Shown here: one piece after another, positions 30,343 to 38,365 of the stretch | Layout: the number at the start of each line of letters is the position of its first letter | Position numbering within the stretch: the stretch's first letter is position 1 | From: Mycobacterium sp. E1747 | GTDB taxonomy: Bacteria; Actinomycetota; Actinomycetes; Mycobacteriales; Mycobacteriaceae | Reading direction: 5' to 3' | Length of the DNA: 64,000 nt | Assembly (NCBI RefSeq): GCF_001667775.1 | Contig: NZ_LZJI01000206.1 | Coordinates: forward strand, 1 to 64,000 | Notes under the pieces: model-generated | Told to the model about the DNA's origin: nothing | What the model saw: the letters and a program-made list of their open reading frames with translations, nothing else | The model's database searches: none | Made by a program: the position numbers and the translations under genes

Positions 30343-31569
30343 GTGTCCGACCTGGACGGCGTCTTTCGTCGGGAATGGGGGCCCGCCGTCGCCGCGCTCG
30401 CGCGGTGGTCCGGCGACCTCACCATCGCGGAGGACGCCGTCCAGGAAGCCTGCGCCGAGGCGCTTGAAAGCTGGGGCCGCGACGGCCTGCCGGACAATCC
30501 CGGCGGATGGCTGGTGACCGTCGCCCGCAACCGGGCGCGCGATCGCCTGCGCCGCGAAACCGTCCGTCCCGGAAAGGAATTGGCGGCCGTGAAGAATCAC
30601 GTCGACGAAATACGGGCGCGCACCGATCACACCGACCCGTCCCCGGTGCGCGACGACGAACTGCGGATGATGTTCACCTGCGCGCACCCCGCCCTGGACC
30701 GCCCGTCGCAACTGGCGCTCACCCTGCGGCTGGTGTCGGGTTTGACGGTCGCCGAGATCGCCCGGGCGCTGCTGCAAAGCGACGCGGCGATCGGCCAACG
30801 GATCACGCGCGCTAAGAGCAAGATTCGGCACGCCAACATCCCGCTGCGGGTGCCGCCCGCCGAGCTGCTGCCCGAACGCACGCCGCACGTACTGGGTTGC
30901 GTGTACTCGGTGTTCACCGAGGGGTACTGGTCGACGGCCGGCCCGTCGGCGATCCGCGACGAACTGTGCGACGAAGGGATCCGGCTGGCCGGCGAGCTGT
31001 GCGGGCTGATGCCGCAGGAGCCCGAGGCCCACGCGCTGGCCGCGCTGATGCTGCTGCACGATTCGCGACGAGCCACCCGGGTCGACGACACCGGCATGCT
31101 GGTGCCGCTCGAGGAGCAGGACCGCCGCCGGTGGGACCGCGGCCGCATCGCCCGGGGGCTCGATCGGCTCCGGCTGGCGGAAGGGTCGGCGGGCCCCTAC
31201 CTGCCGCAGGCGGTGATCGCCGCGCTGCACGCGACGGCGCCATCCTGGGAGCAGACGGACTGGGTCACCATATGCGCGGCGTACGACCGGTTGGTGCGGC
31301 TGACCAATTCGCCGGTCGTGCGCGCCAACCGCGCCCTGGCGGTCGGCATCCGCGACGGCCCCGACGCCGGCCTGGCCGCCCTGGACGAGGTGGCACACGA
31401 CGCCCGGTTGAGCCGCTCCAACCTGCTCGCGACGGTGCGCGCCGACCTGCTCCGGCGCGCGGGCAGGCCGGCCGACGCCGTCGTCTGGTACCGAGAAGCG
31501 TTGGCGGTCAACGGTTCGGAACCGGGCCGCGAGTTTCTGCGGCGCCGCATCGCCGAGTGCGGCGGGTAG
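30343..31569 (+). CDS. ECF42-type RNA polymerase sigma factor with C-terminal extension
   Basis: A 408-residue ECF sigma factor starting at GTG. Region 2 spans about 5-75 (LTIAEDAVQEACAEALESW, PGGWLVTVARNRARDRLRR). Region 4 spans about 110-165 (RPSQLALTLRLVSGLTVAEIARAL, followed by AIGQRITRAKSKIR). The roughly 240-residue C-terminal part is a conserved helical, TPR-like domain (VLGCVYSVFTEGYWST, LMPQEPEAHALAALMLLHDSR) that defines the ECF42 group and takes the place of an anti-sigma factor. It is predicted to turn on a small regulon, probably including the upstream YCII gene. The stimulus is unknown. A 20-bp perfect inverted repeat lies just downstream. Confidence 0.9.
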   Translation: MSDLDGVFRREWGPAVAALARWSGDLTIAEDAVQEACAEALESWGRDGLPDNPGGWLVTVARNRARDRLRRETVRPGKELAAVKNHVDEIRARTDHTDPSPVRDDELRMMFTCAHPALDRPSQLALTLRLVSGLTVAEIARALLQSDAAIGQRITRAKSKIRHANIPLRVPPAELLPERTPHVLGCVYSVFTEGYWSTAGPSAIRDELCDEGIRLAGELCGLMPQEPEAHALAALMLLHDSRRATRVDDTGMLVPLEEQDRRRWDRGRIARGLDRLRLAEGSAGPYLPQAVIAALHATAPSWEQTDWVTICAAYDRLVRLTNSPVVRANRALAVGIRDGPDAGLAALDEVAHDARLSRSNLLATVRADLLRRAGRPADAVVWYREALAVNGSEPGREFLRRRIAECGG

Positions 31570-31579
31570 CCACCAACGC

Positions 31580-31637
31580 CGAGCAGACGCAGAATCGCAT
31601 CGCCAGTGCGGCATTTGTGCGATTCTGCGTCTGCTCG
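31580..31637. repeat. Perfect 20-bp inverted repeat, probable bidirectional terminator
   Basis: Two exact 20-base arms (31580-31599 and 31618-31637; core GCAGACGCAGAATCGC) flank an 18-base spacer, between the convergent ECF sigma gene and rplA. The hairpin would be very stable and can stop transcription from both sides. There is no T run. The motif resembles a GCAGACGC.AAATCGC-like sequence I associate with mycobacterial intergenic repeats, so it may be a dispersed palindromic element. That is a recollection, not shown here. Confidence 0.75.
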
Positions 31638-31647
31638 CGCAGAGAAA

Positions 31648-32355
31648 TCAGGCCTCGGCGAAGTTCCGGGTGACGGACGGGTCCACCGGGATCCCCGGGC
31701 CCGTGGTCGTCGACACCGTGATCTTCTTCAGGTAACGGCCCTTGGAGGCGGACGGCTTGAGCCGCAGCACCTCGTCGAGGGCGGCGCCGTAGTTCTCCGC
31801 GAGGGCCTTCTCGTCGAAGGACGCCTTGCCGATGACGAAGTGCAGGTTGGCCTGCTTGTCGATGCGGAAGTTGATCTTGCCGCCCTTGATGTCGGCCACG
31901 GCCTTGGCGACGTCCGGGGTGACGGTGCCCGTCTTGGGGTTGGGCATCAGGCCGCGCGGGCCCAGGACGCGGGCGATGCGCCCGACCTTGGCCATCTGGT
32001 CGGGCGTCGCGATCGCGGCGTCGAAGTCCAGGAAGCCGCCCTGGATCTTCTCGATCAGGTCGTCGCTGCCGACGATATCGGCGCCGGCGGCCTGTGCCTG
32101 CTCGGCCTTGTCGCCGACCGCGAACACCGCGACGCGGGCGGTCTTACCGGTGCCGTGCGGCAGGTTGACCGTGCCGCGGACCATCTGGTCGGCCTTGCGG
32201 GGGTCGACGCCGAGGCGGATCGCCACCTCGACCGTCGCGTCCTGCTTGGCCGACGCGGTCTCCTTGGCGAGCTTGGCCGCCTCCAGCGGGCTGTAGAGGT
32301 TGTTGCGGTCCACCTTCTCGGCGGCGGCGCGATATGCCTTGCTGGTCTTGCTCAT
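31648..32355 (-). CDS. rplA: 50S ribosomal protein L1
   Basis: A 235-residue L1, which forms the L1 stalk of the large subunit and moves tRNA out of the E site. Family blocks are LPHGTGKTARVAVFA, FDAAIATPDQMAKVGRIARVLGPRGLMPNPKTGTVT and GKINFRIDKQANLHFVIGKASF. The ATG at 32355 (MSKTSKAYRAAAEK) matches the mycobacterial N-terminus. It is co-transcribed with rplK 73 bases upstream, and the operon ends at the 20-bp inverted repeat. Confidence 0.98.
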   Translation of the reverse strand: MSKTSKAYRAAAEKVDRNNLYSPLEAAKLAKETASAKQDATVEVAIRLGVDPRKADQMVRGTVNLPHGTGKTARVAVFAVGDKAEQAQAAGADIVGSDDLIEKIQGGFLDFDAAIATPDQMAKVGRIARVLGPRGLMPNPKTGTVTPDVAKAVADIKGGKINFRIDKQANLHFVIGKASFDEKALAENYGAALDEVLRLKPSASKGRYLKKITVSTTTGPGIPVDPSVTRNFAEA

Positions 32356-32428
32356 TGATTCATCCAATCTCGTGGTTGGTTGTGGTTGACGGGCCGAAGC
32401 TGGCCCTCCCACGGGCAGAGTCGTACTG

Positions 32429-32857
32429 CTATTCGACGGTGATGCCCATCGACCGGGCGGTGCCGGCGATGATCTTGGCGGCCGCGTCGATGTCGTTGGC
32501 GTTGAGGTCGGTCTTCTTGGTCTCGGCGATCTCGCGCACCTGGTCCCAGGTGACCTTGGCGACCTTGGTCTTGTGCGGCTCGGCCGAGCCCTTGCCCACG
32601 CCCGCGGCCTTGAGCAGCAGCTTCGCGGCGGGCGGCGTCTTCAGCGCGAACGTGAAGCTGCGGTCCTCGTAGACCGTGATCTCCACCGGGATGACCTGGC
32701 CGCGCTGGTTCTCCGTGGCGGCGTTGTAGGCCTTGCAGAACTCCATGATGTTGACGCCGTGCTGGCCGAGCGCGGGTCCGACCGGCGGCGCAGGGTTGGC
32801 CTGCCCCGCCACGATCTGCAGCTTGATCAGCCCGGCGACTTTCTTCTTCGGGGCCAT
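32429..32857 (-). CDS. rplK: 50S ribosomal protein L11
   Basis: A 142-residue L11, the base of the GTPase-associated centre of the large subunit and the target region of thiopeptides. The N-terminal domain shows KLQIVAGQANPAPPVGPALGQHGVNIMEFCKAYNAAT. The C-terminal rRNA-binding domain ends with NANDIDAAAKIIAGTARSMGITVE. It sits between nusG and rplA in the secE-nusG-rplKA operon, 31 bases after nusG. Confidence 0.98.
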   Translation of the reverse strand: MAPKKKVAGLIKLQIVAGQANPAPPVGPALGQHGVNIMEFCKAYNAATENQRGQVIPVEITVYEDRSFTFALKTPPAAKLLLKAAGVGKGSAEPHKTKVAKVTWDQVREIAETKKTDLNANDIDAAAKIIAGTARSMGITVE

Positions 32858-32888
32858 GAGGTGTTGGTGTTCCTTCCTAGCTGACGTT

Positions 32889-33632
32889 CTAAATCTTCGA
32901 CACTTGGCTGAAGGTCAATTCGACCGGCGTCTCGCGGCCGAAGATCGACACCAGCACCTTGAGCTTCTGCTGCTCGCCGTTGACCTCGCTGATGGTCGCG
33001 GGCAACGTCGCGAACGGCCCGTCCATCACGGTCACCGACTCGCCGACCTCGTAGTCGACCTCGATGGCCGGGCGCTCCAGCCCACCGGCCTCGGCGGCGG
33101 CAGCGGTGGTGGCCGCGCCCTTGGCGGCCTTCTTGGTCGCGCCGCGCGGGAGCAGGAACTTGACCACGTCGTCGAGGGTCAGGGCCGACGGCCGCGACGT
33201 CGCGCCGACGAACCCGGTGACACCCGGGGTGTTGCGCACCGCGGCCCACGAGTCGTCGGTCAGGTCCATGCGCACCAGGATGTAGCCGGGCAGAACCTTG
33301 CGGTTGACCTGCTTGCGCTGGCCGTTCTTGATCTCGGTGACCTCTTCGGTGGGCACCTCGACCTGGAAGATGTAGTCGCCGACGTCCAGGTTCTGCACAC
33401 GGGTCTCGAGATTGGCTTTGACCTTGTTCTCGTATCCCGCATAGGAGTGGATCACGTACCAGTCGCCCGGCTTGCTGCGCAGCTCCGCCTTGAGCGCGGC
33501 CGCCGGGTCGACCTCTTCGGTCGACTCCTCGGGGGCCTCGGCCGCTGAGGTTTCGGTGGTCTCAGTGTCCTCGGTGCGCTCTTCTACGTCGACCGCTTCA
33601 CCCGCGGACGTGTCACCGTCGAAGGTAGTCAC
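32889..33632 (-). CDS. nusG: Transcription termination/antitermination factor NusG
   Basis: A 247-residue NusG with an acidic N-terminal extension of about 55 residues typical of actinobacteria. It has an NGN domain (WYVIHSYAGYENKVKANLETR to about residue 165) and a C-terminal KOW domain (EVGESVTVMDGPFATLPATISEVNGEQQKLKVLVSIFGRETPVEL). An Ala/Lys-rich linker (ATKKAAKGAATTAAAAEAGG) separates them. NusG binds the beta' clamp helices of RNA polymerase, whose genes are also in this window, and couples transcription to translation and termination. It is 26 bases downstream of secE. Confidence 0.97.
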   Translation of the reverse strand: MTTFDGDTSAGEAVDVEERTEDTETTETSAAEAPEESTEEVDPAAALKAELRSKPGDWYVIHSYAGYENKVKANLETRVQNLDVGDYIFQVEVPTEEVTEIKNGQRKQVNRKVLPGYILVRMDLTDDSWAAVRNTPGVTGFVGATSRPSALTLDDVVKFLLPRGATKKAAKGAATTAAAAEAGGLERPAIEVDYEVGESVTVMDGPFATLPATISEVNGEQQKLKVLVSIFGRETPVELTFSQVSKI

Positions 33633-33658
33633 GGTTTTCAGTCCTCTCTATCTGTCGC

Positions 33659-34105
33659 TCAGCCGAACACCAGCAGCACGAGCTTGGTGAGGCCGAAATC
33701 CGCGAGGCCGACCAGCGCCACCATGAAGGCCAGGAACGCCAGCACCACCGACGTGTAGGTGATCATCTGCTTGCGGTTGGGCCAGATGACCTTCCGCATC
33801 TCCGCAACCACCTGCTTGAGGTAGTTGAAGACGAAAACGAACGGGTTGGCCGAACGATCTCCGGGCTTCTTCGGCTTCTTGTCCTTCTTGGCTTTGGCGC
33901 CCTTGTCCTCCTTGGCGACCTCGGCCTCGCCCGCCGACTCTACGTCGACGTCCTCGCCCGCGTCGGCCACTCGCTGCCGGGATCGTTTGCCGGTCGGGCG
34001 TTGCGGCCGCGTCACCACAGCGGTCCGACCGCCGCTTGCACGGTCTTCCTCCCTGTCGGCGCCGTCGCTTGTGGCGTCGTTGGCAGCATCGCCTTCGTCG
34101 CTCAC
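33659..34105 (-). CDS. secE: Preprotein translocase subunit SecE
   Basis: A 148-residue SecE with a long, charged N-terminal cytosolic region (about 1-85, KDKGAKAKKDKKPKKPG) and one C-terminal membrane helix (about 115-142, YTSVVLAFLAFMVALVGLADFG). The conserved amphipathic segment FNYLKQVVAEMRKVIWPNRKQ precedes the helix. SecE clamps SecY in the translocon. The gene follows tRNA-Trp and precedes nusG, the conserved actinobacterial order. Confidence 0.96.
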   Translation of the reverse strand: MSDEGDAANDATSDGADREEDRASGGRTAVVTRPQRPTGKRSRQRVADAGEDVDVESAGEAEVAKEDKGAKAKKDKKPKKPGDRSANPFVFVFNYLKQVVAEMRKVIWPNRKQMITYTSVVLAFLAFMVALVGLADFGLTKLVLLVFG

Positions 34106-34253
34106 CGCATGCTCCTTAAATTTGCTCTTGTCCCGCGGGACGTCCCGTGGTGGACGGCCACTATTCCAGTGTCCACCATGGCACGCCTTCTTCTATTGTC
34201 CGGCTCCTCCTCGGGCCGGGCCGGCCCGCATCGTCACCGGACGTCGCGTTCAG

Positions 34254-34326
<73 letters not shown>

Positions 34327-34470
34327 TCGCGGTTGGCAGGCCAACCTGCGCTTACCTGCCGGGGCTTACATGACACGCGCGCCCTCCGATTGCTCGAATC
34401 CCGGAAAGCGCGCTGATGCTGGGAAAACCCCGAGGTCCGAGTGTACATCGACCCGCGAGCCAGATACTAA

Positions 34471-34968
34471 TTACGCCGTTCGCATGACCTGGCCGGACTC
34501 CGGGTCCCATTTTAGGTTCTCCGACTCGGCGTACTGACTCATCAGCGTCGTGTAGGACTGCAGGACCACCTGGCCCTGATCATCGGTGCAGGTGTTCCTG
34601 GTGACGACGATGTCCGCACCGAACCGCTCATCGACCGAGTGGATGTCCATCCGGGCCCACAGCTTGTCGCCGGCCTTGATCGGCCTGGAGAACACGAACC
34701 GCTGGTCGACCTGGACGATCACCAGGTTTTCCATGCCGATGTCGACGTGCCGGAAGAAGTCCAGCTGGACGAGCTTGGCGAAGATCGTCGCAAACGTCAG
34801 CGGCGCCAGGATCGCGTCGTGGCCGAGTTCGGCGGCCGCGTCCTCGTCGTAGTGGGCGGGGTGGCGGTCCTTGACGGCAAGCGCGAACTGGCGAAGTTGT
34901 TCACGGCCCACGACGAAGTAGTCCGGGTACCGCCAGATCATCCCGCGGATATCGGTCTTGAGTGCCAT
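34471..34968 (-). CDS. hadC: (3R)-hydroxyacyl-ACP dehydratase subunit HadC
   Basis: A 165-residue hot-dog-fold subunit. HadBC is one of the two heterodimeric dehydratases of FAS-II, which elongates meromycolic acids in the cytoplasm. HadC is the substrate-binding, non-catalytic partner and carries no hydratase motif here. Typical features are the N-terminal DIRGMIWRYPDYFVVGREQLRQFA and the long helix AELGHDAILAPLTFATIFAKL. It follows hadB by 14 bases. Together with hadA and hadB it forms the target of thiacetazone-type prodrugs. Confidence 0.96.
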   Translation of the reverse strand: MALKTDIRGMIWRYPDYFVVGREQLRQFALAVKDRHPAHYDEDAAAELGHDAILAPLTFATIFAKLVQLDFFRHVDIGMENLVIVQVDQRFVFSRPIKAGDKLWARMDIHSVDERFGADIVVTRNTCTDDQGQVVLQSYTTLMSQYAESENLKWDPESGQVMRTA

Positions 34969-34982
34969 TAACCAGGCCCCGC

Positions 34983-35411
34983 CTATGCGAGGGTCGCGGA
35001 GGCGATGGCCCTACCAAAGATCTTCTTGCCGCCGGTGGTGGCCGTCAACGCGATGGTCACGGACTTGGTCTCCGGATCAGCCGACTTCACCCGGCCGTTG
35101 AAGACCAACTCGGCGCCTTTGCCGTCGTTGGGCACCGGCACCACCGCGGTGAACCGCACGTTGTACTCGGTGACCGCGCCCGGGTCGCCGATCCACGCGG
35201 TGACATAACCGCCACCGATGCCCATGGTGAGCATGCCGTGCGCGATGGCGGTGTCCAGCCCAACAACCTTGGCCATCTCGTCGTCCCAGTGGATCGGGTT
35301 CAGGTCGCCCGAGACGCCCGCGTAGTTCACCAGATCCTGACGGGTCAGCGGGTAGGTCCGCTCAGGGAGCTGGTCACCCACCTTCACCGAGCTGAACTCA
35401 CGCAGTGGCAT
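34983..35411 (-). CDS. hadB: (3R)-hydroxyacyl-ACP dehydratase subunit HadB
   Basis: A 142-residue catalytic hot-dog subunit of the FAS-II dehydratases HadAB and HadBC. The hydratase-2 motif is VSGDLNPIHWDDEMAKVVGLDTAIAHGML, with the catalytic Asp and His at about 36 and 41. The start MPLREFSSVKVGDQL matches the family and overlaps the end of hadA by 14 bases, so translation is coupled. Removing the beta-hydroxyl from the growing meromycolate chain makes it essential in mycobacteria. Confidence 0.97.
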   Translation of the reverse strand: MPLREFSSVKVGDQLPERTYPLTRQDLVNYAGVSGDLNPIHWDDEMAKVVGLDTAIAHGMLTMGIGGGYVTAWIGDPGAVTEYNVRFTAVVPVPNDGKGAELVFNGRVKSADPETKSVTIALTATTGGKKIFGRAIASATLA

Positions 35412-35877
35412 CAGAAAATCCCTCTTCTCCATCCTCGCCGGCACGGCCCGCCAGGGTCGTGTAGGTCTCTTGCACGACATCACCGGCACCGTTGGTGATG
35501 ATGTTCTTGGTGACGATGATCTGGGTGCCGTGCGACACCCGCATCGAGTCGACGTAGACGTCGCAGTACAGCTTGTCGCCCGCCACGATCGGCGCCATGA
35601 ATTTCAGCACCTGATCGACCTGCACGATCTGCGCGTCGTGGACGGCGACATTCGCGTGCTTGAAGAACGCCGTCTGCGCCTGGTAGCCGAACACGCAGAT
35701 GAACGCCAGCGGCGCGACCAGGTCGGCATAGCCGAGCTCCGCGGCCGCCTTCTCCTCGAGAAACATGGCGTCGTCGTTCTGCACGGCGACGGCGTACTCA
35801 CGGATCTTTTCCCGCTCCACGACGTAATAGTCGGGATAGCGGTAGTGCATCCCGACGATGCTCTCGCTTAACGGCAC
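35398..35877 (-). CDS. hadA: (3R)-hydroxyacyl-ACP dehydratase subunit HadA
   Basis: A 159-residue hot-dog subunit, paralogous to HadC, that pairs with HadB for early FAS-II rounds. It shares the N-terminal pattern VGMHYRYPDYYVVEREKIREYA and the AELGYADLVAPLAFICVFG helix. It starts with GTG. The family Cys associated with thiacetazone/isoxyl adducts is visible in FICVFG, at about residue 61. Its 3' end overlaps hadB. A TANNNT hexamer lies eight bases before the GTG, so the mRNA probably has almost no leader. Confidence 0.96.
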   Translation of the reverse strand: MPLSESIVGMHYRYPDYYVVEREKIREYAVAVQNDDAMFLEEKAAAELGYADLVAPLAFICVFGYQAQTAFFKHANVAVHDAQIVQVDQVLKFMAPIVAGDKLYCDVYVDSMRVSHGTQIIVTKNIITNGAGDVVQETYTTLAGRAGEDGEEGFSDATA

Positions 35878-35891
35878 GGCTCTAAAATCTA
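35878..35891 (-). promoter_or_regulatory. Probable -10 element of hadABC
   Basis: The minus-strand hexamer TAGATT (35891-35886) lies eight bases before the GTG of hadA. This is close to the leaderless spacing and would give the had operon its own promoter downstream of rpmG. Confidence 0.4.
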
Positions 35892-35928
35892 CCTAGTCAG
35901 TGGCGAATAACCGGTCGCGGGTCGCGCG

Positions 35929-36096
35929 CTAGCGCGTTTCCCGGTGGGCCTGGTGCTTGCCGCAGTTCGGGCAGAACTTCTTCAGCTCCATGCGGTCCGG
36001 GTCGTTCCGGCGGTTCTTCTTGGTGATGTAGTTGCGGTGCTTGCACACCTCGCAGGCCAAGGTGATCTTTGGCCGCACGTCGGTACTGGAAGCCAT
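35929..36096 (-). CDS. rpmG2: 50S ribosomal protein L33, zinc-binding form
   Basis: A 55-residue L33 (MASSTDVRPKITLACEVCKHRN...). Two CxxC pairs, CEVC and CPNC, show the zinc-containing form; zinc-free paralogues replace them under zinc starvation. The end, KFCPNCGKHQAHRETR, is typical. It lies between tRNA-Met and hadA, matching Rv0634B. Confidence 0.96.
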   Translation of the reverse strand: MASSTDVRPKITLACEVCKHRNYITKKNRRNDPDRMELKKFCPNCGKHQAHRETR

Positions 36097-36140
36097 GACA
36101 GTTCTCTCAACTCTCTGAAAAAGTGCGCGTTGTTGTGTTG

Positions 36141-36214
<74 letters not shown>

Positions 36215-36266
36215 TCTGGCCACCCCTTTTGGGGTAGGGCCGCCCACGCCTGCTCGGCGTCCGCCG

Positions 36267-36339
36267 AGCCCCCTAACGGAATCGAACCGTTGACCTTTTC
36301 CTTACCATGGAAACGCTCTACCGACTGAGCTAAGGGGGC
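36267..36339 (-). tRNA. thrT: tRNA-Thr (anticodon GGT)
   Basis: 73 bases with acceptor arms GCCCCCT/AGGGGGC. The D arm is GCTCAGTCGGTAGAGC, the anticodon loop is ATGGTAA giving GGT, and the T loop is TTCGATT. It is the first of the minus-strand thrT-metT-rpmG-hadABC set. Confidence 0.96.
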
Positions 36340-36418
36340 CGTTCACCCGAATCGGACGCAGTGCCGCGGGCCTAAAAGAGGGTACAGCCTGGCCCACAAC
36401 CGGACCAAACCACGCGCG

Positions 36419-36628
36419 TTAGGGGGCGGCGCCGCCGCCGGGACGGAGCTGCCAGGCACTGAGGTCGCTGAACTCGTCGTACTCCTCGGCCGGTTCGTCG
36501 GCGTCGGCCTCGGTGAGCAGGGTGCGCAATGCCAGGTTGACGGCCTCGCGGGCGTCGGCCAGATGGAAGCGGCGGATTGCCTCGTCGATCAGATCGACGT
36601 CGATCTCGATTTCGACCTTCTTCCTCAT
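36419..36628 (-). CDS. Orphan VapB-type antitoxin-like protein
   Basis: A 69-residue protein beginning MRKKVEIEIDVDLIDEAIRRF, then HLADAREAVNLALRTLLTE. This is the ribbon-helix-helix N-terminus of the VapB (DUF2191) family, followed by an acidic tail. No VapC toxin gene (PIN domain) lies on either side: the next genes are tRNA-Thr and a metallo-hydrolase. It matches the small Rv0634A in place. It may be a solitary DNA-binding regulator or an antitoxin left after loss of its toxin. Confidence 0.75.
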   Translation of the reverse strand: MRKKVEIEIDVDLIDEAIRRFHLADAREAVNLALRTLLTEADADEPAEEYDEFSDLSAWQLRPGGGAAP

Positions 36629-36726
36629 GCGCCAACAATACCCAGCGGGCGGCAGCCCATCGCTGCTCGCGTGCGGTGTTGCGGCAAAGTTCGCGGCGGC
36701 GCTGCGGGCCTGGGCTGAGCACGCCC

Positions 36727-36738
36727 TAGTCTGGTCAC
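36727..36738 (+). promoter_or_regulatory. Probable leaderless -10 element of the MBL hydrolase gene
   Basis: TAGTCT (36727-36732) is followed by GGTCAC and then the GTG start at 36739, an exact TANNNT-N6-start arrangement. Confidence 0.55.
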
Positions 36739-37452
36739 GTGTCAACGGACCGGCTGTATTTTCGCCAACTGCTTTCCGGCCGCGACTTCGCCGCCGGCGA
36801 TATGGTCGCGACCCAGATGCGCAACTTCGCCTACCTGATCGGCGACCGCCAAACGGGCGACTGCGTGGTGGTCGACCCCGCCTATGCGGCCGGTGATCTC
36901 CTCGAGACGCTCGAGGCTGACGGCATGCAGCTGTCGGGCGTGCTGGTGACCCATCACCATCCCGACCACGTCGGCGGATCGATGATGGGCTTTTCGCTGC
37001 AGGGCCTGGCCGAGGTGCTCGAACGCAAAGCCGTGCCAGTGCACGTCAATTCCCATGAGGCGCAATGGGTTTCGCGAGTCACCGGGATCAGCCTCGGGGA
37101 CCTGACCGCACACGACAATCACGACAAGGTCAGCATCGGTGACATCGAGATCGAGTTGCTGCACACGCCCGGCCACACGCCCGGCAGCCAGTGCTTCCTG
37201 CTCGACGGCCGCCTGGTCGCCGGTGACACGCTTTTCCTGGAGGGCTGCGGGCGCACCGACTTTCCCGGCGGCGACTCCGACGAGATGTACCGCAGCCTGC
37301 AGCAACTCGCGACATTGCCCGGTGATCCGACCGTCTTTCCCGGGCACTGGTATTCGTCGAAGCCAAGCGCTTCGCTGTCGGATGTCAAGCGTTCCAACTA
37401 CGTGTACCGGGCCGCGGACCTCGCGCAATGGCGAATGTTGATGGGCGGCTGA
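36739..37452 (+). CDS. Metallo-beta-lactamase fold hydrolase (glyoxalase II-like)
   Basis: A 237-residue MBL-fold hydrolase matching Rv0634c. The metal motif HxHxDH is at His72/His74/Asp76/His77 (VTHHHPDHVGG). Further ligands follow in LLHTPGHTPGS, VAGDTLF and VFPGHWY. The layout is that of glyoxalase II and related thioester hydrolases. Mycobacteria use mycothiol in place of glutathione, so an S-acyl-mycothiol or another thioester is the likely substrate. The GTG start is supported by the adjoining -10 hexamer. The gene is followed 60 bases later by a membrane protein and echA3 on the same strand. Confidence 0.9.
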   Translation: MSTDRLYFRQLLSGRDFAAGDMVATQMRNFAYLIGDRQTGDCVVVDPAYAAGDLLETLEADGMQLSGVLVTHHHPDHVGGSMMGFSLQGLAEVLERKAVPVHVNSHEAQWVSRVTGISLGDLTAHDNHDKVSIGDIEIELLHTPGHTPGSQCFLLDGRLVAGDTLFLEGCGRTDFPGGDSDEMYRSLQQLATLPGDPTVFPGHWYSSKPSASLSDVKRSNYVYRAADLAQWRMLMGG

Positions 37453-37512
37453 GGGTCGCTCGACCACAATGGATCGGCAACCGGCCTGTGATATAAGCGG
37501 AGGGTGGATTCC

Positions 37513-38346
37513 ATGGGGTGGATCCAGGACAGCTGGAACGGGATCACACATGCCGGCTCCAGCACCTGGATTGCGTGGGCGGCGTGGGCGGCGATTGCGC
37601 TCGCCGTCATCACCCTGGTCTTCACCAACACCCAGATCGCCCGCAACCGCCGACTGGCCGCGGAGCAGACGCGCCCGCAGGTCTCGATGTTCATGGAACC
37701 GCATCCCGCCGACTGGCACGTGATCGAGCTGGTGGTCAGGAACTTCGGTCAGACCGCGGCCTACGACATCACGTTCTCGTTCGTGAACCCGCCGACGGTG
37801 GCCGAATACGAGAACGCGACCGACGGCTACGCCGACGTCGTCGAACTGCGGCTTCCGCGCGAGTTGCCGTACCTGGCCCCCGGCCAGGAATGGCGGATGG
37901 TGTGGGATTCGGCGCTCGACCGCGCCGAGATCGGCAGCGGTATCGAGTCCCGCTTCACCGGCACGATCAGTTACTTCGACCGGCCCGAGCACCCGCGCGG
38001 GTGGCGATTCTGGGAACGCGACCGTCTTCCGCTGGAAACCCAGGTGGTGCTCGACTGGGATTCCTTGCCGCCCGTCCAGCGCATCGAGTTGATGACCACC
38101 CACGACCTGGCGAAGCGGGAGAAGCAGAAGCTGGAGCTGCTGCGCGGCCTGCTCACGTACTTCCATTACGCGAGCAAGGAAACCCGCCCCGAGGTGTTCC
38201 GCAGCGAGATCGAACGGATCAACGACGCCGTGCGGGAAACGCAGGACAGATGGCGCACCCGCCAGCTCGACGACCCCACCGATGTCAGCCTGCGCTGGAG
38301 TGAGACCCCGGACGACCTGGGTAAACACCACAGTCAGCCGACGTGA
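37513..38346 (+). CDS. Conserved single-pass membrane protein
   Basis: A 277-residue protein with one predicted membrane helix (about 18-38, WIAWAAWAAIALAVITLVFTN) followed by a large domain. It matches Rv0633c in place. The soluble part starts with beta-rich sequence (VSMFMEPHPADWHVIELVVRNFGQTAAYDITFSF) and ends in a charged helical region (AKREKQKLELLRGLLTYF). I recognise no catalytic motif. The ATG at 37513 is preferred because GGAGG lies nine bases upstream; a GTG at 37504 in frame abuts that site. It is 19 bases before echA3, so the two are probably co-expressed. Function unknown. Confidence 0.75.
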   Translation: MGWIQDSWNGITHAGSSTWIAWAAWAAIALAVITLVFTNTQIARNRRLAAEQTRPQVSMFMEPHPADWHVIELVVRNFGQTAAYDITFSFVNPPTVAEYENATDGYADVVELRLPRELPYLAPGQEWRMVWDSALDRAEIGSGIESRFTGTISYFDRPEHPRGWRFWERDRLPLETQVVLDWDSLPPVQRIELMTTHDLAKREKQKLELLRGLLTYFHYASKETRPEVFRSEIERINDAVRETQDRWRTRQLDDPTDVSLRWSETPDDLGKHHSQPT

Positions 38347-38365
38347 CGGCAAGGAGCCAGCAACC

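Noticed and set aside
31580..31637. Inverted repeat as the end of an insertion sequence
   Set aside because: No transposase, no second copy in the window and no target duplication; a stable hairpin between convergent genes explains it better here.
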